DNA from: Amblyornis subalaris
Lineage: Eukaryota > Chordata > Aves > Passeriformes > Ptilonorhynchidae
Assembly: GCA_018881555.1 (NCBI GenBank)
Contig: JACAXG010000008.1
Location: forward strand, 11,189,316 to 11,253,315
DNA length: 64,000 nucleotides
Reading direction: 5' to 3'
The position numbers and the translations under genes are program-made. Of this stretch, positions 1-22,918 are shown piece by piece. How positions within the stretch are numbered: position 1 is the stretch's first letter; every line of letters starts with the position of its first letter. Under the pieces are notes generated by a model. The model saw only the letters and a list, made by a program, of their open reading frames with translations, ran no database searches and had not been told where the DNA came from.

Positions 1-3000
1 ACACAAACCACAATAAAATAACAAGTTTCAATCTGCACCCTGCCCCATAAACAATCAAATAACTGGCCCGAGAAGGTGACAGCAAGTTCCTCATCAAAGG
101 TTAATTCTAGTCCACTCTCTCTTAGTGTGCACTACATAGTAACACTGAAGTGCTTATAGAAATATTGCCAATAATAAAAGTCAGTGAGTGAAAATCATAA
201 AGAACAGATTAAATGACAAGCAACGTTCAACACAATCAAAATGAAATCACTTCAAAATACAGCTATGGTACTTGGATTTATACAAGTGGTGTGGTTACAA
301 GAGAATGCTTCAGCACTGCTGGGGACAATAGTACAAGAGAGGGCTACTAATCACTGAACTATTGATATTTTAAAGACAGAAGGCAGCTTAAGATCTTACT
401 GCAAATACTAAACAAATAAATAAAACAAAACGTTCTAATTATATGTGGCATGATTTTCAATTTTTACAAAATTAAGTGCTGCTAGAAGCAAATTATTAAT
501 TTGTTATTTCTTTCATGGGAGTTGCCCCATTTTTATCTCACTTCCCTATTGGGTCACAACAACAACAAAAAGACTCTGGAAGTTTTTCTCTTATGAATGT
601 AAGTAGGTAATTTCCAGTGCTATCTGCACCTGGATTACCACTAGGTACCTTGAGTTCCACTACTATCTTCTACCTGAAAGAGAAGACTGGATGGATGAGC
701 AGCTCACACCCAGTAATTGGCCCATTTGCTGGGGATAAAAAACAAGAGCAAGAAACGCTCAAGCCCTATTCCTAATAAAGGAAGATAATGATACTGGAAG
801 ACAAAGGACAGATATGGTTTGAGTAGGATTGAGTCAGTACAATAAGGTAACCATGCCCAAAAGGAAACCATAGCTGAGATAAAGCAAGTCTGATAGGGAT
901 CCCAATAATTTAAAAGTCTGGCCAAAACACTTCCTGCTTAGGAAGATTATCTATAAGCTGACAGACAATAGCTCTGCCCTCATCTTTGCAAGGACAGACT
1001 AGACTATTCCATTTTTTCAGGATCCTAAATTTATGACAGATCAGAAGACAGTTAAAGAGCAATGAAATTTAACAGTTTTTCATCCTTGCACCACGTTCTT
1101 GCTTAACACACCATGGTCAGTATTCATCACAAAGGGGAGCCTGATCAGATTTTTACAGAGCATCAAGTATAATATCTGGGTATGCAACACTGGAGGATTA
1201 AAAGCTAATTCAGATAATAGAATAGCTTTTGTATGTAAGCAGTCAGTCCCAACTCATTTTAGAGGTACCTTTTTTACACTTCGCAAATATTGCTTGACTC
1301 TGCTAGTCACATTTCTCCAGGATTACACTCCCTCACTGCAGGAGGGCAGGGCCCTACTCTGAGCCAAGCCACATCTTTACGTTGGACAATAAATCCACCA
1401 GCTTCTTCCTCGTGTTCTTACAGAAGCCAGTTAATTGCATTCATAAAGACAATATTGTCTTTCTAGTGGAAAGACAGTTAACACTGCACCTGCTGACCCA
1501 GATGTCCTATGCAGAGGAGCAGCAGTCACCTGCCTCAGACATTTCTATTCTAAAGCTCAGCAATGATGCACCACCCCATGGTCAGGATACAATCTGCCAA
1601 GAGGGAATTTCCTGCGACACAGCAGCCATTCTCAACTTATATCCATCTAGAGAGCAATCTCAGAGACCTACCAATCCAATCATATACAAATTTCATCATG
1701 GAAACAAAAAGCACAATCGGGTCCAAAACCACAAATGGACCAATTCACAGAAAACAATTTCCTTAAGGACTGTTAACCACCAAGGTGAAAATACAACCTC
1801 TTGCTTTCAAAGCTCTTAAATCTTAGAACAGCAGAATTTGCAAGGATATAGGCTGGAAATACCGTTATACACCTGCCCTGTTCTCATGCTCTCCATAAAC
1901 AGCTGCTAAGGATCACTACAAGAGCTGGACTATAGCTACAAAGACCTTTTCTTTGAACCACTATGGCCATCCTCATATAAATTTTATTTATCCAATCCCC
2001 AAAAATACCTTTATATTATAACCTCAAAATGTTTCACAGCCAAGCCACGTGTCTGGGTGAGCCAGGCCTGTTAGCACTCAACACACAGGAAAAAAAAAAG
2101 CTCATAGAAGGATCCTTCACTTAAATCAAGCACAGATTGATTAGGCTACAGATCAGCAGCATGGAAGAACCACAATAAAGATTATCCATACTCCAGTCTG
2201 TCCTCTCCCTAAGCCATCCTTTCAGTATGTACCAGGCAAGGAGAATTACTCTTGGTCTAGCTCTCTCAATACAGTTTAGCATCACAGTCTGAATGAATGG
2301 GCAGTTTGATGTCATTGTGGCAAGCATGGTCCCACCTCACTGTCACACCTTGACAGCACTGCAGGTCAGAAAAAGNAGCAGTTCCAGTAAGTTGCACTGT
2401 TTACAGGCAGTACACCATTGCCATAGCAATGGTAGTATGTAAAAGAAAACAACATAAAATAGTATCATGTGAATATTAAGCACCCAATAACAATCCTAAT
2501 GTACTATAGTGATTGATGGAAGCCTTTTGCTCTGCTCAGCCTCATCTCACTGTTCTTCTGCCTCTAGCACTGGTCTTCTCAGCANTGGTACGAGAACAAC
2601 CCAATGGCTCATCTCAACAACACCAAGGTGCCTGACTAATAGTAATGGCTGCAGCAAGAAGTCTCCAAAAGTAAGTCTGCCTGCTGGGCAAGAACAAATT
2701 GGTTTGGGAGCCAGCGGTGTGTACAAAAAGGGTTTATGCTTCCTAGTCCCTAAAAATCAATCCTAGACCTTCTTCAAAAGGTTACAATACTTGACAGTTT
2801 TATAACAGTTCTTCTGTTANCAGCATCATAAAAGACTCAAACAAAGGAAGACATTATTATTTTTTATTAATTTGTGTATACACACAATTATACTCTAGAA
2901 AAAACAGAGCGAAGTCTCAGGATACATCAGGTCAGCAGAATGTGATCCTGGATATATTGAAACACTAATTTCATACACTTGAGAGTTCAAAAGAGTTCTC

Positions 3001-3304
3001 TAGCTAGACAAGGACCCCATATACACACAGCATACTCCCTGCCACAGGTAAAGCTGTCCCCAGCACAACCAGTGCTCGAGTCTTCACCTGCAAGCCTGGC
3101 CTTCACAGCACAGAGTGACACGCTGCAAGTGGAGCTTGCAGCTACTCCGTGAGCCAAATGNTAAGTGATAAGTGAGGTGAGGAGTGCTTCAGCCTAAACC
3201 AAAGTTTCTAAGTGCATCACACAAGTGACATTAAATGAATCCCCTCAAGCAGAGCTATTTTAGCCTGTTCTGCATGGAAACACAACAGGGGGTTTGTTAC
3301 TCAC
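1..3304 (-). other. CHCHD6 intron 4 (runs off left edge)
   Basis: AT-rich sequence with no open frame resembling the missing CHCHD6 exons (second coiled coil, CHCH domain) and no clear repeat. Short open frames here carry no recognisable motif. Several single N bases occur (2376, 2585, 2820, 3161). Confidence 0.6.
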
Positions 3305-3431
3305 CAGCTGGGCTGTTCTCTGCCTCTCCTCATTAATGCTGTTCCTTTCCCTGGCCTCACTGGCTGCTTCCCTTTCTCTTTTGGCCAGCCGGACCAACTC
3401 CTCATGGACCAGTGCCTGTTCTTGCTCGTAC
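3305..3431 (-). CDS. CHCHD6: CHCHD6 coding exon 4 (coiled-coil segment)
   Basis: Acceptor TCGTACAG precedes 3431 and donor GTGAGT starts at 3304. It encodes [20 protein letters not shown] and a further Glu/Arg-rich helix ending TAQL. YEQE and the AKREREAA block are hallmarks of human CHCHD6. The acceptor sits in a perfect inverted repeat (see findings). Confidence 0.92.
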
Positions 3432-6400
3432 CTGTACGAGCACAAAGAAGGAGAGAAGGTCATCAGCAGACTTGGGGCAACAGTGTCATGGCTTAGCATG
3501 GATTACCCCTAGAGCCAAAACACAAAGCCAGAATCTATCTGAGACAAGGTCTGCTCACAATCCCATTATCAGCAGGAATTCAAAAGCCCAACAAACTTTA
3601 AACATGATCTGCAATTCCAGTGAGGCACAACTCTGGCAACAACAGTAGACATAGCACCACACAAGCTTATACTTCAGTTATATTTAGCTCTATTAAGTAC
3701 TTGATTATCACCTGAAAACAGTGAAAATAGGAAGCAGTTAGCTAGACAAATAGATGCTGCTTTGGAAAAGATCAAGGGACGTACAACAATAAAAGGAGTC
3801 AGCCTGTCTGACAACACTGCTCTTCTGCTCTTACACAGGAAAGAAAAATCACACAAAATGCATGCAGCAATAGCACTGAGAGAAGCAGCCCTGAACAGAA
3901 AAAGGCCTCAAAGGGGATTCTCAGGCATTAGAACACATTCATAGAATAGAATTACAGAATTGGTAAGGTTGGAAAAGATCAAGTCCAACCATTAACCCAA
4001 CACCACCACATTCACCACTAAATCATGTCCCCAAGTGCCACATCCACACACCTTTTGAACACTTCCAGGAATGGTGATTCCACCATTTCCCTGGGNGGCC
4101 TGTTCCAGTGCCTGGACACCCTTTCAGTGAAGAAATTTTCCCTAATACCCAACCTAAACCTCCCCGGACATAGCTTGAGGCCATTTCCTCTGGTCCTGTC
4201 ACTTGCTACCTGGGAGAAGAAACCGACCCCCACGTGGCTACACCCTCCTTTTGGGTGTTGTAGAGCAATAAGATCCCCCTGAACCTCCTTTTCTCCAGGC
4301 TAAACACCCCCAGCTACTCCCAAGGAGAATTGTGTTCCAGCCTCTTCCTCAGCTCTGNTGCCCTTCTCTGGACATGCTCCAGCACCTCAGTGTGTGTCTT
4401 GTCATGAGGGACCTAAAACTGAACCCTAGATTTGAGGTGTGGCCTCACCAGTACAAGGGGGACAATCACTGCTCTGGTCCTGCTGGCCACACTATTGCTG
4501 ATACAGCCAGGATGCCACTGGCCTTCTTGGCCACCTGGGCACACTCTGGCTCATGTTCAGCTGCTGTTAAACATACACTCATTGCGCTCACACTGAAGTA
4601 AAACACAGGTATANGCATACATAGATATATTCCAAAATGAGCTAAACTACTGTCTTTTCCAAGAACTTCACCTCACCTCCTGTACAGTTCCTGCTCTGCA
4701 GCAGAGTCACTTGCCATTGGTGGCTGGATTCCTAGAAAGGAGAATAGAAACNTGTGACAACTAATAGTACTACAAGCATAGTCCTTCATGCCTTCATGAA
4801 AATAATTCATAAATTATTTTAGGAGAATTTTACATTATCCATCAAGAGAAAAAAAAAATTCAAGAAAATTTAAGTTTAATGGATAGAGTTTGAATTTATG
4901 AAACAGAGACACCAACAGCATCATTCTTAACCAGGTACACTGAATACGGCATGCTACAGAAAACTTCTGTGTGAGGATATTAACTCCTCAGACCTTGATA
5001 TATATACTGAAACACAAGCATGGTTTCTTTCCATTTCCTTCCTCTAGTTCCAATGTCTTCCCCTTGGCCTTCTGCTTTCCTTGTAACTAGAAGGGACCCC
5101 ACAAGTGGAGATGAAATTGTCTGATNGAGTTCAGGCCATCCATAAGGCTAAATCCACATTCAGGAAAGACANAAGCTAACACCAAACAAATCCCTAAAAG
5201 CAAAGTCCTGGTTCCCTAATTTCATGTTNGTCTGGATGTCTTAAACAAATCCACACCGTTAACATATATCAACAAAGCATATTTGAGAACCAATAGAAAT
5301 CAAATAATTTTCTGATCTGTAAAGAAAGACAAGTTCAGAAACCAAGTTTTCATCATCCACTTAGCCAGCTGTGCTTACACTATCCTTCCCTATGAGCTCC
5401 TTTCCAAAGAATTAAAAGCAGTATTTCCCTCACCCATGCACAATATACTCCCGATGTATGCAAAACAGACAACAAGGCAGCTTGCCAGAAATGAAAGGCA
5501 AAATATTTCTGCCTTGTTTATAGCACATTCATCTGAAATGCTAGAAATGTTTACAGAGTGATACANGCAAATCAAAGAGCTCCTCTCACAACGAGGTAGT
5601 ACTGACAATTGCAGGCACCCTCTACAACANGCAGTGGCAGCACTGCCCCAACAGTACCTGTAGATCTGGGTTTCCCTNCTGCAGCCAGTGAAGATGGAGC
5701 TGTGCCATTGGATGCACGGGGCGATCTCTGGCTGTCCCTTTTGCTTTGAGACGATTCTTTCATCCGGTTCACTACATCTTCAGTGAGCTGAAACACAGAG
5801 CCAGGGAAGACATTGACCAAGTCAGCTGCTGGGGTCTATTTCACTGTGAACCTCCCTGTTTGTTAGTTCCCATGATACTACAGAAGTATTGCCAGTTACC
5901 TCATTGCAATGTCACCATCCCTCCAATCCAGGTGGTGAACACCTGTATGTTGACTTTACACTTTCAAAAACCACACTCCATCAGTAAGCGACAAAACCTG
6001 CAATCTGCNGCCTGACGCTAAAGACTTCACTAGACAATGACAATCTTCCACAAATACCAACAAACATGGAAAGCACCACTAAACAAGTCAACCCTTTGCA
6101 TAGGGACAAATTTACCAGAAGTGGAAGGAAAGTAACTAAGCAGGTTTTAAGTCCATATATCCATCTTTTTTTCTTCTTGCTCCATGCTTGCTAACCCAGC
6201 TCAGCATGGCAGACATANTGCAAACCATATGACAGAAAACAGCCACACAGCCCTCCCACTCACGTAAGGCTGGAAACACTTTTGCAATCTCAACTTCACT
6301 CTCACTCCCAGACTTGGGTTCAAACCCATGAAGAAGAAAGAAAAGTTAACTTCAAGTTTTCTGGCAATTCAGTCTAAAAGGCTTCTCACAGCACTGTTAA

Positions 6401-7603
6401 AATTGACCCCTTCCTCCTCCNACGGTCAGAGGTTCTGGCTGCAGAACAAAACAAAACGAGGTTGTTTCCCCACCTAGACTTGTCACAGTAGAAGACATAT
6501 TTTTAGCCATGCCACTATGACGCAACTTGACAGCGTTTTTAACATCTTCAATATACGTTGTTATCATGCCCAATTCCTGATTTTAAAGACACAAATCCCT
6601 GCCTATCTCCTATAAAGAGAAATTAGGCAAAGACAACTTTACCTCCATCAAACACTCTAACAAGGAGATAGGCACAATCTTAGCTAACTTTTGTCAAATA
6701 ATTAGTCGAAATGGGATGAGAAGTACATAGCCACAGCAAAACACACTCTGCAAGATCATTTCTGGCAGATTTTGGGGGGAAACTGCATAAAAGTATCAAG
6801 AAAAAACAGCAATAAAAATGATAGTAGTAATAAAAAAACCCCTATGTAAATAAACAATGAAATATGTTAATGGGTAAAAAAAACATNCATTAATACCACC
6901 ACAACAACGCTTCTCCAGGCTTTGTTTCCACAACACACACTCGTCAATTTCCGACCGAAGGTCAAGAAGCGGTTTCCCACTGTCCCTCCCAGAAATACCT
7001 CCCTATTTCTACACTCCCTTATCTCCCCGCCTGTTCAGACAGCGGTGCTTTCCCAGGCTCTTGGCACCAATAACAAGGGCAGAGCGGTCTCCTCTTGGAT
7101 GCCCTCAGAGCCGGGCAGCGCCGTTAGCATCAAACTGCTTGCAAAGCACAAGGCAGGGGCAAAACGAGGTCTTTAAGCAGCGAGGAGGGAAAGAGTGCTG
7201 AGAGCAGAGTTAGGAAGAGGAGGTAAAGGCATGGTGTGTCCCCGCTCAACAACAGCCATGCCCATGCTCCCAGCCCTCTTCCCCACCACTCACCAGTCGC
7301 CCCATCACCTCTCCAACCCCCTAGTCCTTCAGCCTTCCAGGTTTTCCTCCCCTCCTTCTTGCTGGTTTCCCACCCCTCGCCGCTTCCAGCCCTGCACCTC
7401 GCTTCCCTGACCTCCCGGCCAGACCCTTCCCCAGCCCAGCTCCCTCCGCCCCCGGCCCCCGCAGCCTCCCCGCCTCCATCACCCGGCCCCACAACAGCCC
7501 CGGGCCGCCTCACCCTGATGCCGTGCAGCACCCGGACTTGCTCCCGCTCATCCAGCCCGAAGGTCACCCTCCTGCCGCCCTGGCTGCTCTCGCTGCCGCC
7601 CAT
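3305..7603 (-). CDS. CHCHD6: CHCHD6 (MIC25), 5' part: four coding exons, 134 codons, gene continues past left edge
   Basis: CHCHD6/MIC25 is a subunit of the MICOS complex of the mitochondrial inner membrane, which maintains crista junctions. The coding join is complement(7514..7603, 5658..5787, 4677..4731, 3305..3431); sizes 90, 130, 55 and 127 nt keep one frame and every junction has AG/GT. The protein opens with [10 protein letters not shown], and Gly2 suits the N-myristoylation known for CHCHD3/6. It continues with RRVTFGLDE, the conserved start of the DUF737 region, then [11 protein letters not shown] and a charged coiled-coil stretch in exon 4 containing [15 protein letters not shown]. 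These blocks parallel human CHCHD6 in order and phase. The twin CX9C CHCH domain is not in the window and no further exon was seen in 1-3304, so the gene must continue to the left. One N at 5678 leaves a residue undetermined. The paralogue CHCHD3 is less likely because exon 1 matches CHCHD6 better. Confidence 0.9.
3940..4575 (-). mobile_element. CR1 LINE 3' fragment in CHCHD6 intron 3, minus orientation
   Basis: The plus strand reads as the reverse complement of an avian CR1 3' end. It begins with the terminal ATTCTATG-type octamer (CATAGAATAGAATTACAGAAT at the left), followed by recognisable CR1 text such as CTGTTCCAGTGCCTGGACA and TTCTCCAGGCTAAACA. About 630 bp, 5'-truncated as usual for CR1. 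It has the same transcriptional orientation as CHCHD6. The open frames across it are decayed. Confidence 0.92.
4677..4731 (-). CDS. CHCHD6: CHCHD6 coding exon 3
   Basis: A short 55-nt exon between TTTCTAG and GTGAGG. In the frame set by its neighbours it reads [19 protein letters not shown] with the terminal Arg split. The linker is poorly conserved, so the call rests on phase continuity (1 nt in, 2 nt out) and clean splice sites. Confidence 0.8.
4732..7513 (-). other. CHCHD6 introns 2 and 1
   Basis: Non-coding apart from exon 2 at 5658-5787. Intron 2 (4732-5657) and intron 1 (5788-7513) are AT-rich, with several single Ns and no recognised repeat or RNA gene. The right end of intron 1 (from about 7400) grades into the CpG island. 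Confidence 0.6.
5658..5787 (-). CDS. CHCHD6: CHCHD6 coding exon 2
   Basis: Acceptor TTTCAG precedes 5787 and donor GTACTG follows 5658. It encodes [16 protein letters not shown] and a Ser/Lys/Arg-rich low-complexity linker. The first eleven residues match the conserved family block. The unresolved base at 5678 falls in codon GNA. Confidence 0.9.
7514..7603 (-). CDS. CHCHD6: CHCHD6 coding exon 1
   Basis: The start codon is at 7603-7601 and encodes [19 protein letters not shown] onward, 30 complete codons ending HGIR. The donor GTGAGG occupies 7513-7508, phase 0. It lies inside the CpG island, so large overlapping open frames exist on both strands, but only this frame shows family conservation. 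Confidence 0.92.
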
Positions 7604-7759
7604 CCCGGCCGGGGTCGCCCGTCCCCACCGCGCCCCACACCCGCANCGGCTGCCAGCAGCGCCTCTGCCCTCGCAGCGCCTGCCAACATACCCGCGCCCC
7701 ATTGGCGGCGGCCGCGGGGCGGCCAATAGCGCGGCGCGGTGCTGGCGGCCGGGCGCGGT

Positions 7760-7778
7760 GCACGCTGGGGGCTGTAGT
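7760..7778 (-). promoter_or_regulatory. ZNF143/SBS-type motif
   Basis: Minus-strand sequence ACTACAGCCCCCAGCGTGC closely resembles the ZNF143 (SBS) consensus ACTACAAYTCCCAGCATGC, typical of housekeeping and mitochondrial gene promoters. It lies about 160 bp upstream of the CHCHD6 start codon. Confidence 0.6.
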
Positions 7779-7903
7779 CTGTGCCGCGAGCGGCCGGCCC
7801 GCCCGGCGCCGGGGAAGAGGAGGGCACGAACGCGCCTCCGGCATAGCGGAGGGTCCCGCTCCACTCCCGGTGTGCCCTGGGAGTGAACGCAGCATCAAAC
7901 CTG

Positions 7904-9090
7904 CCCCTGCAACTTCTGCTGCTACAGGCCCAACTCACGAGGTTTTGCCAAGTTGAGGAAGGATGAGCTCGTCAGTTACAGCAGCTGCGCTGGAGGCAGA
8001 ATTCACCTCTGCTCCTTCCAGATCCCCGTTCCGGCAAGACCCACTGGACCGTGCCCTTACCTGCCGTGACACACACGGTGGGTCCTGCATAGGTCAGGCC
8101 AGCGCTTGTACAGTCCCGTTACCAGGCATGGCCGATCCACAGCCTAACCCAAACGAATGAGATAAGGTAACACACAAGCAGCTGCACCAAGAAATAACAG
8201 GTTTGGACAATCTTTTTCAAACAAGCTTTCTGCCTTCCCAGAAATGCAGGCCAGTTGGTATCAACAAACTACTTATCTACTCAACACACTAGTTTATCAT
8301 CTGTTCACTAGTAGTGCAAGGGAGCAGTTTTAACTCTTTAAATGCTTATTCTTCAATACAGTTAATGTGGCAACCACAGCTTTGCCTCAGAGTGGGACTC
8401 TGGCCAGCATTAACAGAGCATCTGTGACTCTCCACCCCTTCCCCCTGCTCTGGCTATCCAGGCTCTTCTAAAGCACATTCCTGGAAGTTGAGGATATTTT
8501 TGTTAATTGTGCATCACCTTNTATGCTGGGGACTTGGCCCATTGCTCTCAAGACAAGGGCACTGCATCCTGGTACCATCAGCTGTTTGCACCCCACAAAC
8601 CCTGCACACAGCCAGGAAAGAGCACAGGCGTGGCTGGAGCTCCCTCCTGGAAGACACTCACCTGCCTCCTGCTCATTCCTCATCTGCCACCTGCTCACTT
8701 CATTTGATGGCACCCGGGTTTTGTACTGCAAAAGTCCATGAACAGATACTCCTTATTCACCTCTTCTGTCTTCTCAGGGTTTCACAGACCTGCACCATTG
8801 CTCTTCCAGGCTGGTGAGTTCTCAACCATGTAATTACTCCTCCAGAAGTCTTTCCATAACTGTGATTATTCCTGTCATCCTTCCCTAGGCCCTTCCCAGA
8901 TGTAACTTCAGCCAGGTGGCAAACATCACCTGCAAAGATCCAGGAGGGAGAGCAAGCAAACACAACCGCACATCACACCTGTGTCCCTGCCTTCCTGCAA
9001 TCCCCTTTTTCTTTTTAAATCTGCAAGTTATTTTTTCTCCACAATATGTNTCTTTTGAGGAATGAAGTAAGAGCATTTATGCCAAACTTA
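7904..9090. other. CHCHD6-TPRA1 intergenic stretch
   Basis: About 1.2 kb between the CHCHD6 CpG island and the probable end of the TPRA1 transcript. No gene, conserved peptide or repeat was recognised; open frames are short and unconserved. Confidence 0.5.
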
Positions 9091-9093
9091 AAT

Positions 9094-9128
9094 TTTATTT
9101 ATTTTACAAACAAAAATATACATTTATT
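9094..9128 (-). terminator. Clustered poly(A) signals, probable TPRA1 3' end
   Basis: On the minus strand AATAAA occurs at 9128-9123, 9103-9098 and 9099-9094 (the last two overlap), in an AT-rich context. These are the first canonical signals met downstream of the TPRA1 stop codon, so they are the best candidates for its cleavage site. This would give a 3'UTR of about 2.6 kb. Confidence 0.55.
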
Positions 9129-11751
9129 CTATATTTTCTCTCTTTTTACCACCCCCCCGACACATAACACACTTCTGCTCAAGAGCCACTTTGAAAATGG
9201 CCCAAAGCATTATATATACATAAATATACAACAGGAGGAAGGTCAGTCCATGACCTAGTGCAGAAGCTCCTCAGCAGCAGAACGTGGGACACCAGAAATA
9301 CTGGAGTCCTGCCAGCAGGATGGATGTGTTGTGTTGACAGCCTGCACAGGTGATCCTTCAGCACTGAATTCAGATGGTAAAAACGCAAATTCNTAACAGG
9401 CTCTTCACATCACCAAGGAGGGCAGATAAATCCTTTTAGTCAGAGTGTTGAAAGTCAACAAATACTCCTTGGGATGGGAAAACAGTTGCTCCTTTACTTC
9501 CCAGCTGCTTTGAAATCTTCGTATCTCTTGACTCTGTCCAAGGCCCAGGGAAGCTTCGCAGGTTTCCCCACCCTTTCCGACCAATAGCAGCTCAGGATCA
9601 GTGTTGTAAGCAGCATCAGGAGCAGCAGCAGACCAGTTCAGGCACCACATCATCCATCCCTTTTAGAGCAAGCAATCCAGCATGGCTCAGGTCGACTGAC
9701 AGCAGTGACAGAGGAGCATGGAAACACTGCTCTAATGTGGCAAGGGCTGACTTGGCCAACTGTTTGTCCAGCCCCTACACAGTCATTGCATGAAGTGGAA
9801 ACATGAAAGACTGTGACCTACTAGAAACTACTCAGCTCTCACACACAGACAAATGGAAGCCTTTTTTGCCCAAAAGTAAATTAAAAAAAATAGGGGGGGG
9901 TAGGGGCATTGCTTGTTTTCAAGGTGTCAGTGCTACTTAGAGGCCTGCAGGGCAAAGTCCACAGGCAGACAGAGAAGCTGCATTGCTCATTAACAACCAA
10001 AGATAAGCAAAGGTCTGCATAGTTTTGGCAACCAATCTGAACTTCATGTTATTATCGATGTTTTCTTTCCCTGTGGTGGTGGGAACACCTGGTAGCAAAT
10101 GCTTTCCTCTCCCTGCTTATGATCCAAACACACAGCTCTGAACTGCACCCTGCATGACAACTTCCCAGACACCCCTACCTCACTATTCTTCAGGAACAGC
10201 AGTAAGTTGGGGCAAGAGATTCACACAGTCCCCAAACATTGCAAATTCCCTTTCTACCACTTCTAGTGGAAAGTTGCTTATAGCAACTCCACCTACCTGG
10301 AAGACTCAGGTAGCAAAGCACCCCCAAAGCTAGAGGAATACACATCTTCATCCCTGGAAAGCACAAGATACCCCAGAAACCAGACTGATGCAGCCTTTAG
10401 ATGAACAGTCCCCGGATTGGAACGCCATGTCTTGAAACTGCATGCCAGACAGCTCAGACGTAAGTAGTCCCTTTTCCAGCACAGAAGAGGTTAATAAGTT
10501 CCAGGAAGTCTTTAAAAGGACTAGTCTCCATATGCACATAAGTATTTTTAACACATCGAGTCATAGAACTTACTCAGACCAGCAGAAGACTGTGGATCCG
10601 AACTGCAACCTAAGAGGAGGACAGAGATACACATCCATCTCCCACTTCTCTCCCACTGTAACACGCCAACCAGCTTGATTCTAGCACACCTAAGGTGTCT
10701 GAGTTTCCAGTCACTAAATTCTGACAGCTCGGACTCATCATAAGCTTCTGCTCTGCCTCAAGCACCTGAATGTCTCTGGAGCCTTCATCTGCAGAGTCAT
10801 CCTCCTCCCTCACAGCACTCTCCAAGCCCCTGCCAGAGCCATGAAGCAGGGTGCAGATGGAAAATGCACCTACCTCACAGGTTTTACTCTTAAAACTCGG
10901 CCCTGATTCAGTGTTGCTACTTAGATTTTCCTGTGAGCTCAAATGCACAGCACTACAGCCTCCACAGACTGTTTCACAGCTACTTCAGCTCAGCTACACA
11001 GCAGCACTGTCTGTCCTTCTGTCTCCCCACTGTTCAGTCACTTCACATCTATACTGTGAGCCACAAGCCTTCCCTGGGCACAGAGAACAGTTCATTCCTC
11101 TTCATACCCGTTTTTCCCCACACACTCAGAACACTCCTTTAAACCACTAGCAATTCCAATCCACAATTTTTATCAGTGTTAGCCGAAACCAGGGGTGAGC
11201 CCCAGTGACCAGATACTGCTACCCCATATATCCCTCTTCAGACACGTTATCACCACTGTGCTGTTGCATTATGGCAAGATGCAGGCAGCCATGCTGCTCA
11301 AAAAAGCCCAGGAAGACCATCTTTGGTTTCAATCACCAAACTCCTTCTACATATGTACAATACAGCAGTCAAATCAGCACCCTCATCCCTAAACACCATT
11401 CCCCTAAGTGGCAGACAAGTGCTTTCAGTCACTGAAAAGGTAGAGGTGCCCGCCAGGGCTATCTTCTGGGTCATGTTCACATCTGGAACGCGGAGGATCA
11501 GGGATGTTCAGTGTTTATAGGTTTATGAACAGAACTGTTCTACACTGTTCTCAGGTAGCAAGAGAAAATGTTCTTTCCAAAAAGGTTTGGGCTGCCAAAT
11601 TAGTTCCATGATAGGTTTTGGAAATCCTAAGGACAAGAGGAAAGCCATGGCAGGTAGCCAAGGGCAGATTTCCAGTGGACATCCTAACAGCTGTGGTATC
11701 AGGGAGTTTGGAAGGAAAGGAGTGAGGCATCATGTGATCAGGTGCCCTGCC
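9129..11751 (-). other. Probable TPRA1 3' untranslated region
   Basis: Uninterrupted non-coding stretch between the TPRA1 stop codon and the AATAAA cluster. No exon of another gene, CR1 or LTR text was recognised. Assignment to the 3'UTR is inferred from the lack of an earlier AATAAA. Confidence 0.45.
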
Positions 11752-22906
<11,155 letters not shown>

Positions 22907-22918
22907 CCTGTCTTCCTT

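Larger units (their letters stand above)
7420..7900. promoter_or_regulatory. CHCHD6 CpG-island promoter
   Basis: Very GC- and CpG-rich stretch covering CHCHD6 exon 1 and about 300 bp upstream. It carries ATTGG at 7701-7705 and CCAAT at 7723-7727 (an inverted pair of NF-Y-type boxes), GC-box-like GGGGCGG, and a ZNF143-type motif at 7760-7778. Transcription for CHCHD6 runs leftward. Whether it also fires rightward cannot be told. Confidence 0.7.

Noticed and set aside
4018..4601. Open frames on both strands between 4018 and 4601
   Set aside because: They lie entirely inside the decayed CR1 element.
7130..7864. A 244-codon minus-strand open frame over the CHCHD6 promoter
   Set aside because: Only its 90-nt part corresponding to CHCHD6 exon 1 shows conservation; the rest reads through a donor site and the CpG island.
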